Source: Pseudomonas rhodesiae
GTDB lineage: Bacteria; Pseudomonadota; Gammaproteobacteria; Pseudomonadales; Pseudomonadaceae
Length of the DNA stretch: 64,000 nt
Assembly (NCBI RefSeq): GCF_007858255.1
Contig: NZ_VFEU01000026.1
Coordinates: 1-64,000 of the forward strand
Reading direction: 5' to 3'
The translations under genes and the position numbers were made by a program. Position 1 is the first letter of the stretch; each line of letters starts with the position of its first letter. The notes below the pieces were generated by a model, which saw nothing but the letters and a program-made list of their open reading frames with translations, made no database searches and had not been told where the DNA came from. Below are positions 48,777 to 56,928 of this stretch, one piece after another.

Positions 48777-49844
48777 ATGAACCAAACCACCCTGCAATTC
48801 AAAACCCTGTTGTTACTGCTGGTCCTGGTGACCGTTGCCTTTATCTGGATATTGCTGCCGTTCTACGGCGCGGTGTTCTGGGCGGTGATCCTCGGCATTA
48901 TCTTTGCGCCCATGCAGCGCCGCCTGCAGCTCAAGTTCGGCTGGAACCGTAACCTTACCTCCCTGACCACCCTGACTGCGTGTCTGGTCGTCGCGATTTT
49001 GCCGGTGATCATCACCAGTGCCTTGTTGGTACAAGAGGGGGCCACGCTGTACAAGAACATCGAAAGCGGCAAGTTGGATGTGGCGGGCTATATCGAGCAG
49101 TTCAAGAATTTCCTGCCGCCGTATTTCCAGCATCTGCTGGATCGCTTCGGCATGGGCAACCTGGAAGGGCTGCGCGAGAAGATCGTCAAGAGTGCGATGC
49201 AGGGCAGCCAATTCTTTGCCACCCAGGCGTTCAGCTTTGGCCAAGGCACGTTCGATTTTCTGGTGAGTTTTTTCATCATGCTGTATCTGCTGTTTTTCTT
49301 TCTGCGCGACGGCCCGGAGCTGGTACGCAAGGTGCGCACCGCAGTGCCGTTGGCTGAACCGCAAAAGCGTCGCCTGCAGCTCAAGTTCAACCGCGTGGTG
49401 CGGGCCACGGTCAAGGGCAATGTGCTGGTGGCCGTGACTCAGGGCGCGTTAGGCGGGTTGATTTTCTGGTTCCTGGACATTCCCAGCGCGCTGCTATGGG
49501 CGGTGCTGATGGCATTTCTTTCACTGCTGCCGGCGGTGGGCGCGGGCATTGTATGGGGGCCGGTGGCGGCATATTTCCTGATGAGCGGGGCGATCTGGCA
49601 GGGCGTGGTGCTGGCGTTGTTCGGCGTGTTTGTGATCGGCCTGGTGGACAACGTGCTGCGCCCGATCCTGGTGGGCAAGGACACCAAGATGCCGGATTAC
49701 TTGATCCTGATCTCGACCCTGGGCGGCTTGTCAGTGTTTGGCCTTAACGGGTTTGTGATCGGCCCGCTGGTGGCGGCGCTGTTCATGTCCAGTTGGGCGC
49801 TGTTTGTCGAGAGCAAGCCGCGGGTCAAGTTGCCATTGCCGTGA
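48777..49844 (+). CDS. AI-2E family transporter (PerM-like)
   Basis: A 355-residue membrane protein with two N-terminal helices, a long amphipathic region (about 70-150) and five or so helices in the second half. It shows ILLPFYGAVFWAVILGIIFA, the motif TQGALGGLIFWFLDIPSALL and LMAFLSLLPAVGAGIVWGPV, and ends with GLNGFVIGPLVAALFMSSW, all typical of the AI-2E exporter family. Members include autoinducer-2 exporters and Na+/H+ antiporters; the substrate here is unknown. It is preceded by about 100 bp of intergenic DNA and is probably monocistronic. Confidence 0.9.
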   Translation: MNQTTLQFKTLLLLLVLVTVAFIWILLPFYGAVFWAVILGIIFAPMQRRLQLKFGWNRNLTSLTTLTACLVVAILPVIITSALLVQEGATLYKNIESGKLDVAGYIEQFKNFLPPYFQHLLDRFGMGNLEGLREKIVKSAMQGSQFFATQAFSFGQGTFDFLVSFFIMLYLLFFFLRDGPELVRKVRTAVPLAEPQKRRLQLKFNRVVRATVKGNVLVAVTQGALGGLIFWFLDIPSALLWAVLMAFLSLLPAVGAGIVWGPVAAYFLMSGAIWQGVVLALFGVFVIGLVDNVLRPILVGKDTKMPDYLILISTLGGLSVFGLNGFVIGPLVAALFMSSWALFVESKPRVKLPLP

Positions 49845-49854
49845 ACCGGTAGCA

Positions 49855-50034
49855 TCAGGCTTCCAACTGGTAGGTGGTGGCTTTCAATTGGTGTTCGGCG
49901 GCTTTGAGCGATGTCAGCGGGCCGGTGATCGGCTCGCCTTCGCGTACCAAGTACCAGCAAGCCAACACCCCCGAGGCGCGCAGAGCGGCGGGGACGGCAC
50001 TGCCGATGACGGACATGATATGAACAGTGGGCAT
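49855..50034 (-). CDS. Small protein (59 aa) of unknown function
   Basis: A 59-residue frame beginning MPTVHIMSVIGSAVPAALRA and continuing GVLACWYLVREGEPITGPL. I do not know a named family, but the frame is preceded by a very good ribosome site (GGAGGTCCTT directly before the ATG at 50034) and stops just after the convergent permease gene, so it is likely real. It has no signal peptide or clear membrane helix. It may form a pair with the next small gene upstream. Confidence 0.6.
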   Translation of the reverse strand: MPTVHIMSVIGSAVPAALRASGVLACWYLVREGEPITGPLTSLKAAEHQLKATTYQLEA

Positions 50035-50125
50035 AAGGACCTCCAATCGTGGTAGGGGTCACCTTACGGGCCATGGCGGCTGAGGAAAAATCAACTGTCT
50101 CGATAGTCGACATTGATGCCACGCG

Positions 50126-50320
50126 TCAGTCCACCACTTGATCCAGCATGCTCACCACTTCCTGCTCACTGAGCAGCCCCTTGCGCACCAGGTTCTCCGC
50201 GAGCAAGGCGAGGAACTTCGCGCTGCGGTGACCTTCCAGGTGCTTGAGTTCGGTCAGGGCACTGTACACCTTGCTGGAGGTGCAAAGGCCGGCGGTACGG
50301 TGTGGGTTTTGTGTGGGCAT
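50126..50320 (-). CDS. Small protein (64 aa) of unknown function
   Basis: A 64-residue soluble protein, MPTQNPHRTAGLCTSSKVYS... with an amphipathic C-terminal half (FLALLAENLVRKGLLSEQEV, VSMLDQVVD). An AAGGA site stands eight bases before the ATG. I do not recognise the family. The helical C-terminus could mediate self-association. Its stop lies 92 bp before the start of the 59-residue gene on the same strand. Confidence 0.6.
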   Translation of the reverse strand: MPTQNPHRTAGLCTSSKVYSALTELKHLEGHRSAKFLALLAENLVRKGLLSEQEVVSMLDQVVD

Positions 50321-50498
50321 GGTTAATCGTCCTTAATTGTTATTGGGTGGACAGGCTCGATAGTGAAAGGGTTATGTGACGCAAACATGACAGCGCGAGC
50401 CCTGTTCGAGCAAGTAGACATTGGTGTCTATCATGTGCGATTGCGCACCAGACAATGTCTCCATTGCGACCTTGACGCGATAAAACCGGACTCGGCGC

Positions 50499-50529
50499 AA
50501 AAAAAAAGGCCTCGCACGATTGCGAGGCC
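50499..50529 (-). terminator. Intrinsic terminator after the Tyr/Pro-rich secreted protein gene
   Basis: On the minus strand the stem GGCCTCGCA / TGCGAGGCC with a 4-nt loop is followed by a run of nine or more T. It lies 18 bp after the gene's stop. Confidence 0.88.
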
Positions 50530-50546
50530 AGTTTCAGATCGAACAG

Positions 50547-50894
50547 TTACCAGCCACGACGGTAGTAACCATGGGGCGGGCCATAGTAACCGCGCGGTGG
50601 GCCGTAATAGACCGGCGCCGGGCGGTAATACACTTGCTGTTGCACATACACAGGCGGCGGTGGCGCGTAGTAGACCGGCGGCGGAGCGGCGTAGACAGGC
50701 TGCGGCTGCACATACACCGGTTGCTGCACGTAGACTTCGCGGGGTTGGCTGGCCACCACCGAGCCCACCACGGCGGCGCCGACCAACGCACCCAAGGCAG
50801 CCGGCCCCGCCCATCCACCACCGTGGGCGGAGGCTTGGCCAGCCATAGCGAGTGCACCTACCAGCAAGGCGATCTTGGGGATTGTACGAATCAT
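50547..50894 (-). CDS. Secreted Tyr/Pro-rich repeat protein
   Basis: A 115-residue protein: a signal peptide (about 1-23, ending AGQASA), a glycine-rich hydrophobic segment (AALGALVGAAVVGSVVASQP) resembling a glycine zipper, and a low-complexity tail made of short repeats of the type YVQQPVYVQPQ, YYAPPPPVYVQQ and YGPPRGYYGPPHGYY. Such proteins are cell-surface or outer-membrane associated; no function is known. The ATG at 50894 is chosen because GAGGA is correctly spaced; an ATG two codons earlier overlaps it. A strong terminator follows. Confidence 0.8.
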   Translation of the reverse strand: MIRTIPKIALLVGALAMAGQASAHGGGWAGPAALGALVGAAVVGSVVASQPREVYVQQPVYVQPQPVYAAPPPVYYAPPPPVYVQQQVYYRPAPVYYGPPRGYYGPPHGYYRRGW

Positions 50895-51056
50895 GGTCAT
50901 TCCTCGGTTAGCCCCTGCGCTCGTGTCCTGCCATCAATGGACTCAAGTCATGTCGCGGGGATACTTTTAAGACAACGTATTTCTGAAAAACAGCACGGCC
51001 GCTAGGTAAAGGTTGTGTAAGGTCTGTACCGATTTGCTTACTCACAGGAGTTTTCC

Positions 51057-51875
51057 ATGCAGATGCACCCCAACAAGGACACCCAGCTGTGCATGTCACT
51101 GTCGGCGCGCCCCGGTAATTTCGGCTTGCGGTTTCATAACCATCTGTACGAGCAGTTGGGTCTGAATTTTTACTATAAGGCCTTCAGCAGCCAGGATTTG
51201 CCCGGCGCGATCGGCGGTATCCGGGCCTTGGGGATCCGGGGTTGCGGGGTGTCCATGCCATTCAAGGAGGCGGCCATTGCCTTGGTGGACGAACTCGACG
51301 ATTCGGTTCAAGCCATCGATTCGTTGAACACCATCGTCAACACCCACGGCCATCTCAAGGCCTATAACACAGACTACATCGCCGTCGAGCAACTGCTGAA
51401 AAAGCATGCGGTCCCCCAGGATTCCACCTTCGCCCTGCGTGGCAGTGGCGGCATGGCCAAGGCCGTGGCCAGTGCCCTGCGCGACGGTGGCTACGCCAAC
51501 GGTGTGATCGTGGCGCGTAACGAGAGAGCGGGGCGGGCGCTGGCCCAGCACCTGGGGTACGCCTGGCAGGGGGATATGACCGGCCTGCGTCCGCAAATGC
51601 TGATAAACGTCACGCCCATCGGCATGACCGGCGGCGCGGAGGCGGAGGCATTGGCGTTTGACGCAGACATCATCGAGACTGCGCGGACTGTCTTCGATGT
51701 GGTGGCGATTCCCGCCGAAACACCGTTGATTGTGCATGCCCGAGCCAACGGCAAACAGGTGATTACCGGGTTGGAAGTGATCGCCATCCAGGCGTTGGAA
51801 CAGTTCGTGCTCTATACCGGTGTGCGGCCGACCCAGGAACAATTCGAAAAAGCCGTGGCCTTCGCCCGTCTCTAA
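51057..51875 (+). CDS. Shikimate dehydrogenase-like protein (AroE paralogue)
   Basis: A 272-residue protein of the shikimate dehydrogenase family. The catalytic Lys sits in GCGVSMPFKEAAIALVDEL and the Asp in AYNTDYIAVEQLL, and the C-terminus has NGKQVITGLEVIAIQALEQF. It departs from housekeeping AroE in two places: the substrate loop reads LCMSLSARPGNFGLRFHN instead of the usual HSxSPxxHN, and the nucleotide loop is RGSGGMAKAVASAL rather than GAGGAARA. It is therefore probably a paralogue with another role (quinate, shikimate catabolism or a special substrate). A GGAG site stands before the ATG; it lies alone between the small-protein region and the REPIN array. Confidence 0.82.
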   Translation: MQMHPNKDTQLCMSLSARPGNFGLRFHNHLYEQLGLNFYYKAFSSQDLPGAIGGIRALGIRGCGVSMPFKEAAIALVDELDDSVQAIDSLNTIVNTHGHLKAYNTDYIAVEQLLKKHAVPQDSTFALRGSGGMAKAVASALRDGGYANGVIVARNERAGRALAQHLGYAWQGDMTGLRPQMLINVTPIGMTGGAEAEALAFDADIIETARTVFDVVAIPAETPLIVHARANGKQVITGLEVIAIQALEQFVLYTGVRPTQEQFEKAVAFARL

Positions 51876-51892
51876 AAAAGCACCGGCAAGTT

Positions 51893-52600
51893 GGATATAG
51901 GTCGATCAGACATGAAGGTATTGATCGGCTCACTGCCATCGGGGGCAAGCCCCCTCCCACAGGTTTGACCGCGTTCACTCTAGCTCGTGGCCCAACGGTC
52001 GGTGCGCCAAGCTCAAGGCAAGCGCAGATCCAAGGTGGGAGGGGGCTTGCCCCCGATATAGGTCTATCAGGCGATGAAGGTATTGATCGTCTCACCGCCC
52101 TCGGGGGCAAGCCCCTTCCCACAGGTTTGACCGCGTTCACTCTAGCTCGTGGCCCAACGGTCGGTGCGCCAAGCTCAAGGCAAGGGCAGATCCAAGGTGG
52201 GAGGGGGCTTGCCCCCGATATAGATCTATCAGGCAATGAAGGTATTGATCGTCTCACCGCCCTCGGGGGCAAGCCCCCTCCCACAGGTTTGACCGCGTTC
52301 ACTCGAGCTCGGTGGCCCAACGTTCGGCGCGCCAAGCTCAAGGCAAGTGCAGATCCAAGGTGGGAGGGGGCTTGCCCCCGATATAGGTCTATCAGGCAAT
52401 CAAGGTATTGATCGTCTCACCACCATCGGGGGCAAGCCCCCTTCCACAGGTTTGACCGCGTTCACTCGAGCTCGGTGGCCCAACGGTCGGTGCGCCAAGC
52501 TCAAGGCAAGGGCAGATCCAAGGTGGGAGGGGGCTTGCCCCCGATATAGGTCTATCAGGCGATGAGGGTGTTGGCTGGCTCACTGCCATCGGGCCCCCGG
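51893..52600. repeat. Tandem array of about 162-bp units, each with an inverted pair of REP sequences (REPIN array)
   Basis: A unit of 162-163 bp is repeated four times; the marker TTTGACCGCGTTCAC recurs at 51964, 52126, 52288 and 52451. Each unit holds a REP in one direction (GGGGGCAAGCCCCCTCCCAC) and one in the other (GTGGGAGGGGGCTTGCCCCC), separated by about 75 bp that include GTGGCCCAACGGTCGGTGCG. Copies differ at a few positions (for example CTCTAGCTC against CTCGAGCTCG). This 742-bp gap between aroE-like and yceH contains no believable gene; frames seen in it are translated repeats. Confidence 0.95.
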
Positions 52601-52617
52601 CCCCGCCTATTACCGTG

Positions 52618-53268
52618 TCAGGCCTGTTCCAACTGTGCCAAGCGTTCCTCCAGCGCGGCGATTCGCGCTTCTAGCTCTTCGATACGTTCGGCGGACACCC
52701 CGCTGGCGCCACGCTCCACCGGGCTTGCCCGCGCCGCGATAATCGCCTCGATATCCGCCGGATCGCCCAGCGCATGGGTGTAACGGTCTTCCCGCTGCCC
52801 AGCCTGACGCGGCACTAGCACCGCCAGCCCGCGGGCGATCAGGCGTTCGAGCTGGTGCACGACCTGTTCGGTGTCCTCGAAATCATGCATGCGAGCGCTG
52901 CGAGTGAGCAGTTCGTTGACCGTCTGCGGGCCGCGCAGGAACAACAGCCCGATCAGGATCACCTGGGCCGGCACCAGTTCCAGCGCCTTGTCCACCCGAT
53001 GTTCCCAGCGGTCGGCACGGCTGCCCATCACCAGGCGAGTGAAGCCTTGGCCTTCCAGCGCACGCAAGCTCTGGCCCACCTGGCCCTGGCTGAGGTTCAT
53101 CACCGGCTCGCGGCTGGTTTTCTGGTTGCAGGCCAGTACCAGAGCGTTGAGGGTCAGGGGGTAGGTTTCCGGGTTGGTCGCCTGTTTTTCGATCAGGCAG
53201 CCCAGCAGGCGGATTTCCGTGCTGTTCAGGCGCGGCTCAGGGGTATCGGTGTCGTGCTCGGCGGTCAT
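52618..53268 (-). CDS. yceH: YceH-family protein (DUF480)
   Basis: A 216-residue cytoplasmic protein of the UPF0502/YceH family. It starts with STEIRLLGCLIEKQATNPET and YPLTLNALVLACNQKTSREP, includes the first winged-helix-like domain and FLRGPQTVNELLTRSARMHD for the second, and ends with a coiled-coil tail (ERIEELEARIAALEERLAQL). The fold suggests nucleic-acid binding, but no function has been shown that I know of. It stands alone between the REPIN array and a divergent DUF1993 gene. Confidence 0.9.
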   Translation of the reverse strand: MTAEHDTDTPEPRLNSTEIRLLGCLIEKQATNPETYPLTLNALVLACNQKTSREPVMNLSQGQVGQSLRALEGQGFTRLVMGSRADRWEHRVDKALELVPAQVILIGLLFLRGPQTVNELLTRSARMHDFEDTEQVVHQLERLIARGLAVLVPRQAGQREDRYTHALGDPADIEAIIAARASPVERGASGVSAERIEELEARIAALEERLAQLEQA

Positions 53269-53385
53269 CGCGCGTTCCCTATGCAGTGAAGGTCCTTAGC
53301 CTATCCCTGAAAAAATAAAAGACAAGCAGCGGGCATGGCTATAATCGCCGCTGGTTGCAACCCCGCCATTACCGATGAGAGTGCC

Positions 53386-53895
53386 ATGACTATTTCCCTG
53401 TACGCCGCCTCCGTTCCTGTGTTCAAACAAATGCTCAACGCCCTGAGCGATGTGCTGAACAAGGCCGAAGCCCACGCTACGGCCAAGAACATCGAGCCCA
53501 ATGCCTTGCTGCAAGCGCGTCTGTTTCCTGACATGTTCCCGCTGGTGCGCCAGGTGCAGATCGCCGTCGACTTCGCCAAGGGCGTTTCTGCGCGCCTGGC
53601 CGAGATCGAAGTGCCTAAATATGACGACAACGAAGTGACCTTTGCCGACCTGCAAGCCCTGATCGCCAAGGTGCTGGCCTTTATCGACAGCCTCAAGCCC
53701 GAGCAAATCGACGGCAAGGAAGGCATCGAGATCGTCACCCGTCCAGGCACCCCGAAAGAAAAGCGCTTCAGCGGCCAAACCTACCTGCTGACTTACGGCC
53801 TGCCGCAGTTCTTCTTCCACGTCACCACCGCGTACGCGCTGCTGCGTCACAACGGTGTGGAAGTGGGCAAGCGCGACTACATGGGCGCTTTCTAA
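53386..53895 (+). CDS. DUF1993 family protein
   Basis: A 169-residue soluble helical protein of the DUF1993 family, beginning MTISLYAASVPVFKQMLNAL and containing LQARLFPDMFPLVRQVQIAV and a conserved C-terminal part LPQFFFHVTTAYALLRHNGV. The fold resembles the DinB/YfiT-type four-helix bundle, but the function is unknown. A GAGAG site precedes ATG 53386. An intrinsic terminator follows the gene. It appears to be a single-gene unit. Confidence 0.88.
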   Translation: MTISLYAASVPVFKQMLNALSDVLNKAEAHATAKNIEPNALLQARLFPDMFPLVRQVQIAVDFAKGVSARLAEIEVPKYDDNEVTFADLQALIAKVLAFIDSLKPEQIDGKEGIEIVTRPGTPKEKRFSGQTYLLTYGLPQFFFHVTTAYALLRHNGVEVGKRDYMGAF

Positions 53896-53906
53896 GCTCA
53901 AGCGTC

Positions 53907-53952
53907 AAAAAAGCCCGGCGTCGTTCCAGGTTGAACGGCACCGGGTTTTTTT
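53907..53952 (+). terminator. Intrinsic terminator after the DUF1993 gene
   Basis: The imperfect stem CCCGGCGTCGTTC / GAACGGCACCGGG is followed by TTTTTTT and preceded by A6, so it may act in both directions. Confidence 0.8.
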
Positions 53953-54007
53953 ATGGGTGGCGGTTATGAATTCCCTGACCTTGTCGGAAAAGGTTACAGA
54001 AGGGCGG

Positions 54008-54036
54008 TGAACCAAGTCTTTCTGCTGCGGCACTCA
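54008..54036 (+). promoter_or_regulatory. Degenerate hrp box before the 928-residue protein gene
   Basis: TGAACC at 54008-54013, 16 bases, GCACTCA at 54030-54036. It has one mismatch in each element to GGAACC-N15/16-CCACNNA, and keeps the CAC and final A. It ends 57 bp before the ATG. Confidence 0.5.
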
Positions 54037-54093
54037 CCAGGCGATGAGGCATGTGCCTCCACCCAATCCCCGTGAGTGTATGAGAGGCTTTAG

Positions 54094-56880
54094 ATGATCA
54101 CGACGCCCCACCTGTCAGCTGCTGTATCGCGTTTTTCTTCGTCGGACATGTCCTCGCCAGTGCTGGATAGTCAGGGCGCCTCTTCGGTTTTGCCCGGCCC
54201 GAACACCCGAGTCCGGCGAGAGGCGTCGGGCGAGGCAACGGCGGTGGGCCAAACCCGGCCCTCGGAAGCAAATGAAGGAAGCACTGAACAGGCGCAGAGC
54301 GCCGATAAACGCGATGCGGGCAATCGACGCGACCTTGAGAAGTTCGTGCATGCGTTGCTGAACGTGTACGTAAAGGGCGACAACTATCTGGATGAACAGG
54401 CGGCTTTGCATGCTTATCGATACCCGGGGGGCCGGCCTTATGACCGCGCCCAAGGGTTCACCAATTATTTGCGCAGTCAATGGATCCAACTCGACCCTGA
54501 TTCCGGCTTTCAACTCAATAACGAGTCAAAGGCCGGGCAGCGCGTGAATCTTTTAGATTTCATTGATGGCCTTGGCTGGGAGCGACCGACCACGATGGCC
54601 GAGGTGCGGAATATGAGCGGGGCCGTGTTCCGCCTTTATCGGTCCTCGCCGTTGCCATCCGGCGATCTGGGCGGTGGGTTGTCCTGGCCGATTCCCCTTG
54701 ATCAATCCACCCAAAAAGCGATTCACGAGGCTTCCAGCTCCGACGTGTATCGTTCGCTCCAGCACGGTGACCTGCCGGCGACGAATAACGGAGCGGTGCT
54801 GATGCTCCAACGCCATCAATGGTCAGATGCCGAGCTGAAGGATCCGCGCACCGCCCTGCTGAACATGATCAATGCACCGGCCGCACGAACGGTAGGTGAG
54901 CAGCTGCGGGCGCGGTTCAACGGGGCCGGCACTCCTCAGGATTGGCTGCTTTCAATGCTTCAGGTGGGGGCCAATGGCCATTCGGTGATGCATCCAAACG
55001 AAAAAAACAAGTTGGCCGGCTATGATCTGTCCCAGCGCGATAATTGGGGTAAACCCCTGTCGTCGGTGGTGAAAGGGCTGACTGACCATCTGGCGCAGAC
55101 CTATGGTCGAAACGCGCCAGTCGTAGCGTATTTGTTGCTGTCACACCACGCGCCAGAGCTGCTGGTCAAAGACGTTCCAGCTTCTATCACCTATGGTTCG
55201 CCGGGATGGGTTGGCCTCAAAGCCATCGTCGCCAAGGCCAACTTCCACACGCCTGGCTCGGCAGCAGGGCAGACCTATGAGGCGTTGGTCAAGAACGACC
55301 TTGAGCCCGTTACCAGCGCCGAAAGAGACGTTGAAGCGTTGGCGGGGCGGGAGGCGTTGATCCACTGGGCCGTGGCGGACGGTGCAATTGCAAAGCGCGA
55401 TGACAACAATTACACGGACGACGAAATTGAGAGGGCGCGCACCCTCTCCAGCGAACGCTTGGAGACCCTGAAAAAAGCCTCCGACGCGCAACGTGAGCCA
55501 TTAGTGCCCCGTAAGGAAAAAGCGCTGCAGATCCTCAAGGAGCATTTCTCTGCGACATTTCCCAATGTCGATTTTGAAGCCAAGGTGCTGATGCCCACCG
55601 AGGCTCATCAGTATTTGCGCGGGCCTTATTCGATTCTGGATATTTTTCTCGAACCGCAATTGCATACCCGCTGGTACTCCACTGACCCGGCGGTGCCCTT
55701 TGCGGACATGTTCGAAACGTTCCGGCGCATTCCGCCCATCGACAACTATGAAAAGGAAGTCTCCGACTACTACGACGCGCTTCAGGGGGCCATGGGTGTC
55801 ACGGTCAAACACTTGATGTCCCAACTGCCTGCGCAGGACAGAGAAGCCCTGGAGTATGGCGAGCTGAGCGTTTATGCCGAAGAAAAAACCATCTCTAGTC
55901 GTGAGAGTTGGGGAAAGTATCTGGGGCCTGAAAAAAGGGTGAGTGAGCAGCCCGCTGATAGCCGTTCGTTATTGTTCGTCACCAAGTATGGGGCAACCAA
56001 AACGGTCTATGAGGTCAACCCCCAGCAGGGTTATATCCGCAAGCGCACTGATTTGACGGGCGACCTGAAACCGGGTCTGAAGGGTGAATGGTCCGGTCCC
56101 TTGACTGAGCAAGCCAATCCTGGCGTCAGGCGAATCTACAGCCGCCCGTCGATTCGCGAAGTGGTGGCAGATGGAGAAGAGGCACAGCAGAAACGACGTG
56201 CGCGGGAAAAGGCCCCGGGGCCTGTGCAAACCTTCACGTCTGACCGGACTCAGTACATCACCGATACCGTGCTGAGCAATATCTTCAAACCCGGAGAGCG
56301 AGAAGTGCTAGCCCAGAAAGCCAGGGGCATCACCACATTCGATACCGAAGTGACGGTGTTTGAAGAGATACAGGCGGCGACCCGGACCTTGGTGCCTTTT
56401 GCGTCCGCTATCGACAGGTTTCAAAAGGGAAAGGTAGGCGAGGGGCTTGGTTTTCTGGCATTTGACCTGTTTGGGTTTGCGGTGGGAGGCATCTTCGCAG
56501 GGGCTAAAATCGCGAGGCTGGGCCCCGGGCTCTCAGGCCGGGCTGGCGGCATCCTGACACGGGGCGCGATCAGCGCGGCCAACCCGTTTGCCGGAGGAAA
56601 AGCCATCGTCTCCAGAGGCCTGCCTTGGTGGCAGTCGGCATGGGGCAAAGGGACCTCCACCTGGCGGATCATTGCGGCTAATCGCGGTGTGGACCGGGCT
56701 CATCAGGATAAAAAAGACGGCGTCACCGTCGGCACTTATACAAATACCGGCGGTGATTCGATACGTATCACGGCTCAGTTGGATGAAATAACCGGGAAAT
56801 GGTACGGCTATGATCGGACAACCCGTTCGCGGTTTGGCATACCGCTCGAAGGCTTCAGTCCTGATAGCACCAGTGCGTGA
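54094..56880 (+). CDS. Large (928 aa) protein of unknown function, candidate type III effector or toxin
   Basis: I do not recognise a named family. The first about 75 residues are Ser/Thr/Gln-rich and disordered (MITTPHLSAAVSRFSSSDMS), as in type III secreted proteins; there is no Sec signal. A long, probably helical and soluble middle follows (about 80-760) with no visible catalytic signature. Residues 787-806 (FLAFDLFGFAVGGIFAGAKI) form the only hydrophobic, glycine-rich segment, which could insert in membranes. The C-terminal 60 residues are polar and aromatic. A degenerate hrp box stands upstream. The gene is flanked by core genes and is alone on its strand, like an inserted effector. It has no chaperone or immunity gene beside it. 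Confidence 0.7.
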   Translation: MITTPHLSAAVSRFSSSDMSSPVLDSQGASSVLPGPNTRVRREASGEATAVGQTRPSEANEGSTEQAQSADKRDAGNRRDLEKFVHALLNVYVKGDNYLDEQAALHAYRYPGGRPYDRAQGFTNYLRSQWIQLDPDSGFQLNNESKAGQRVNLLDFIDGLGWERPTTMAEVRNMSGAVFRLYRSSPLPSGDLGGGLSWPIPLDQSTQKAIHEASSSDVYRSLQHGDLPATNNGAVLMLQRHQWSDAELKDPRTALLNMINAPAARTVGEQLRARFNGAGTPQDWLLSMLQVGANGHSVMHPNEKNKLAGYDLSQRDNWGKPLSSVVKGLTDHLAQTYGRNAPVVAYLLLSHHAPELLVKDVPASITYGSPGWVGLKAIVAKANFHTPGSAAGQTYEALVKNDLEPVTSAERDVEALAGREALIHWAVADGAIAKRDDNNYTDDEIERARTLSSERLETLKKASDAQREPLVPRKEKALQILKEHFSATFPNVDFEAKVLMPTEAHQYLRGPYSILDIFLEPQLHTRWYSTDPAVPFADMFETFRRIPPIDNYEKEVSDYYDALQGAMGVTVKHLMSQLPAQDREALEYGELSVYAEEKTISSRESWGKYLGPEKRVSEQPADSRSLLFVTKYGATKTVYEVNPQQGYIRKRTDLTGDLKPGLKGEWSGPLTEQANPGVRRIYSRPSIREVVADGEEAQQKRRAREKAPGPVQTFTSDRTQYITDTVLSNIFKPGEREVLAQKARGITTFDTEVTVFEEIQAATRTLVPFASAIDRFQKGKVGEGLGFLAFDLFGFAVGGIFAGAKIARLGPGLSGRAGGILTRGAISAANPFAGGKAIVSRGLPWWQSAWGKGTSTWRIIAANRGVDRAHQDKKDGVTVGTYTNTGGDSIRITAQLDEITGKWYGYDRTTRSRFGIPLEGFSPDSTSA

Positions 56881-56928
56881 TCCTTTCTCCCCGGGACAGA
56901 CCTTGAACAGGCCGTCCCGGGGGATCGG

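Noticed and set aside
51965..52565. Repetitive frames translating as GRGLAPDIGLSGDE-type peptides
   Set aside because: They are translations of the tandem REPIN array on both strands, with no start signals or family.
51893..52600. CRISPR array
   Set aside because: The units are 162 bp, nearly identical over their whole length, and lack short repeats with unique spacers.
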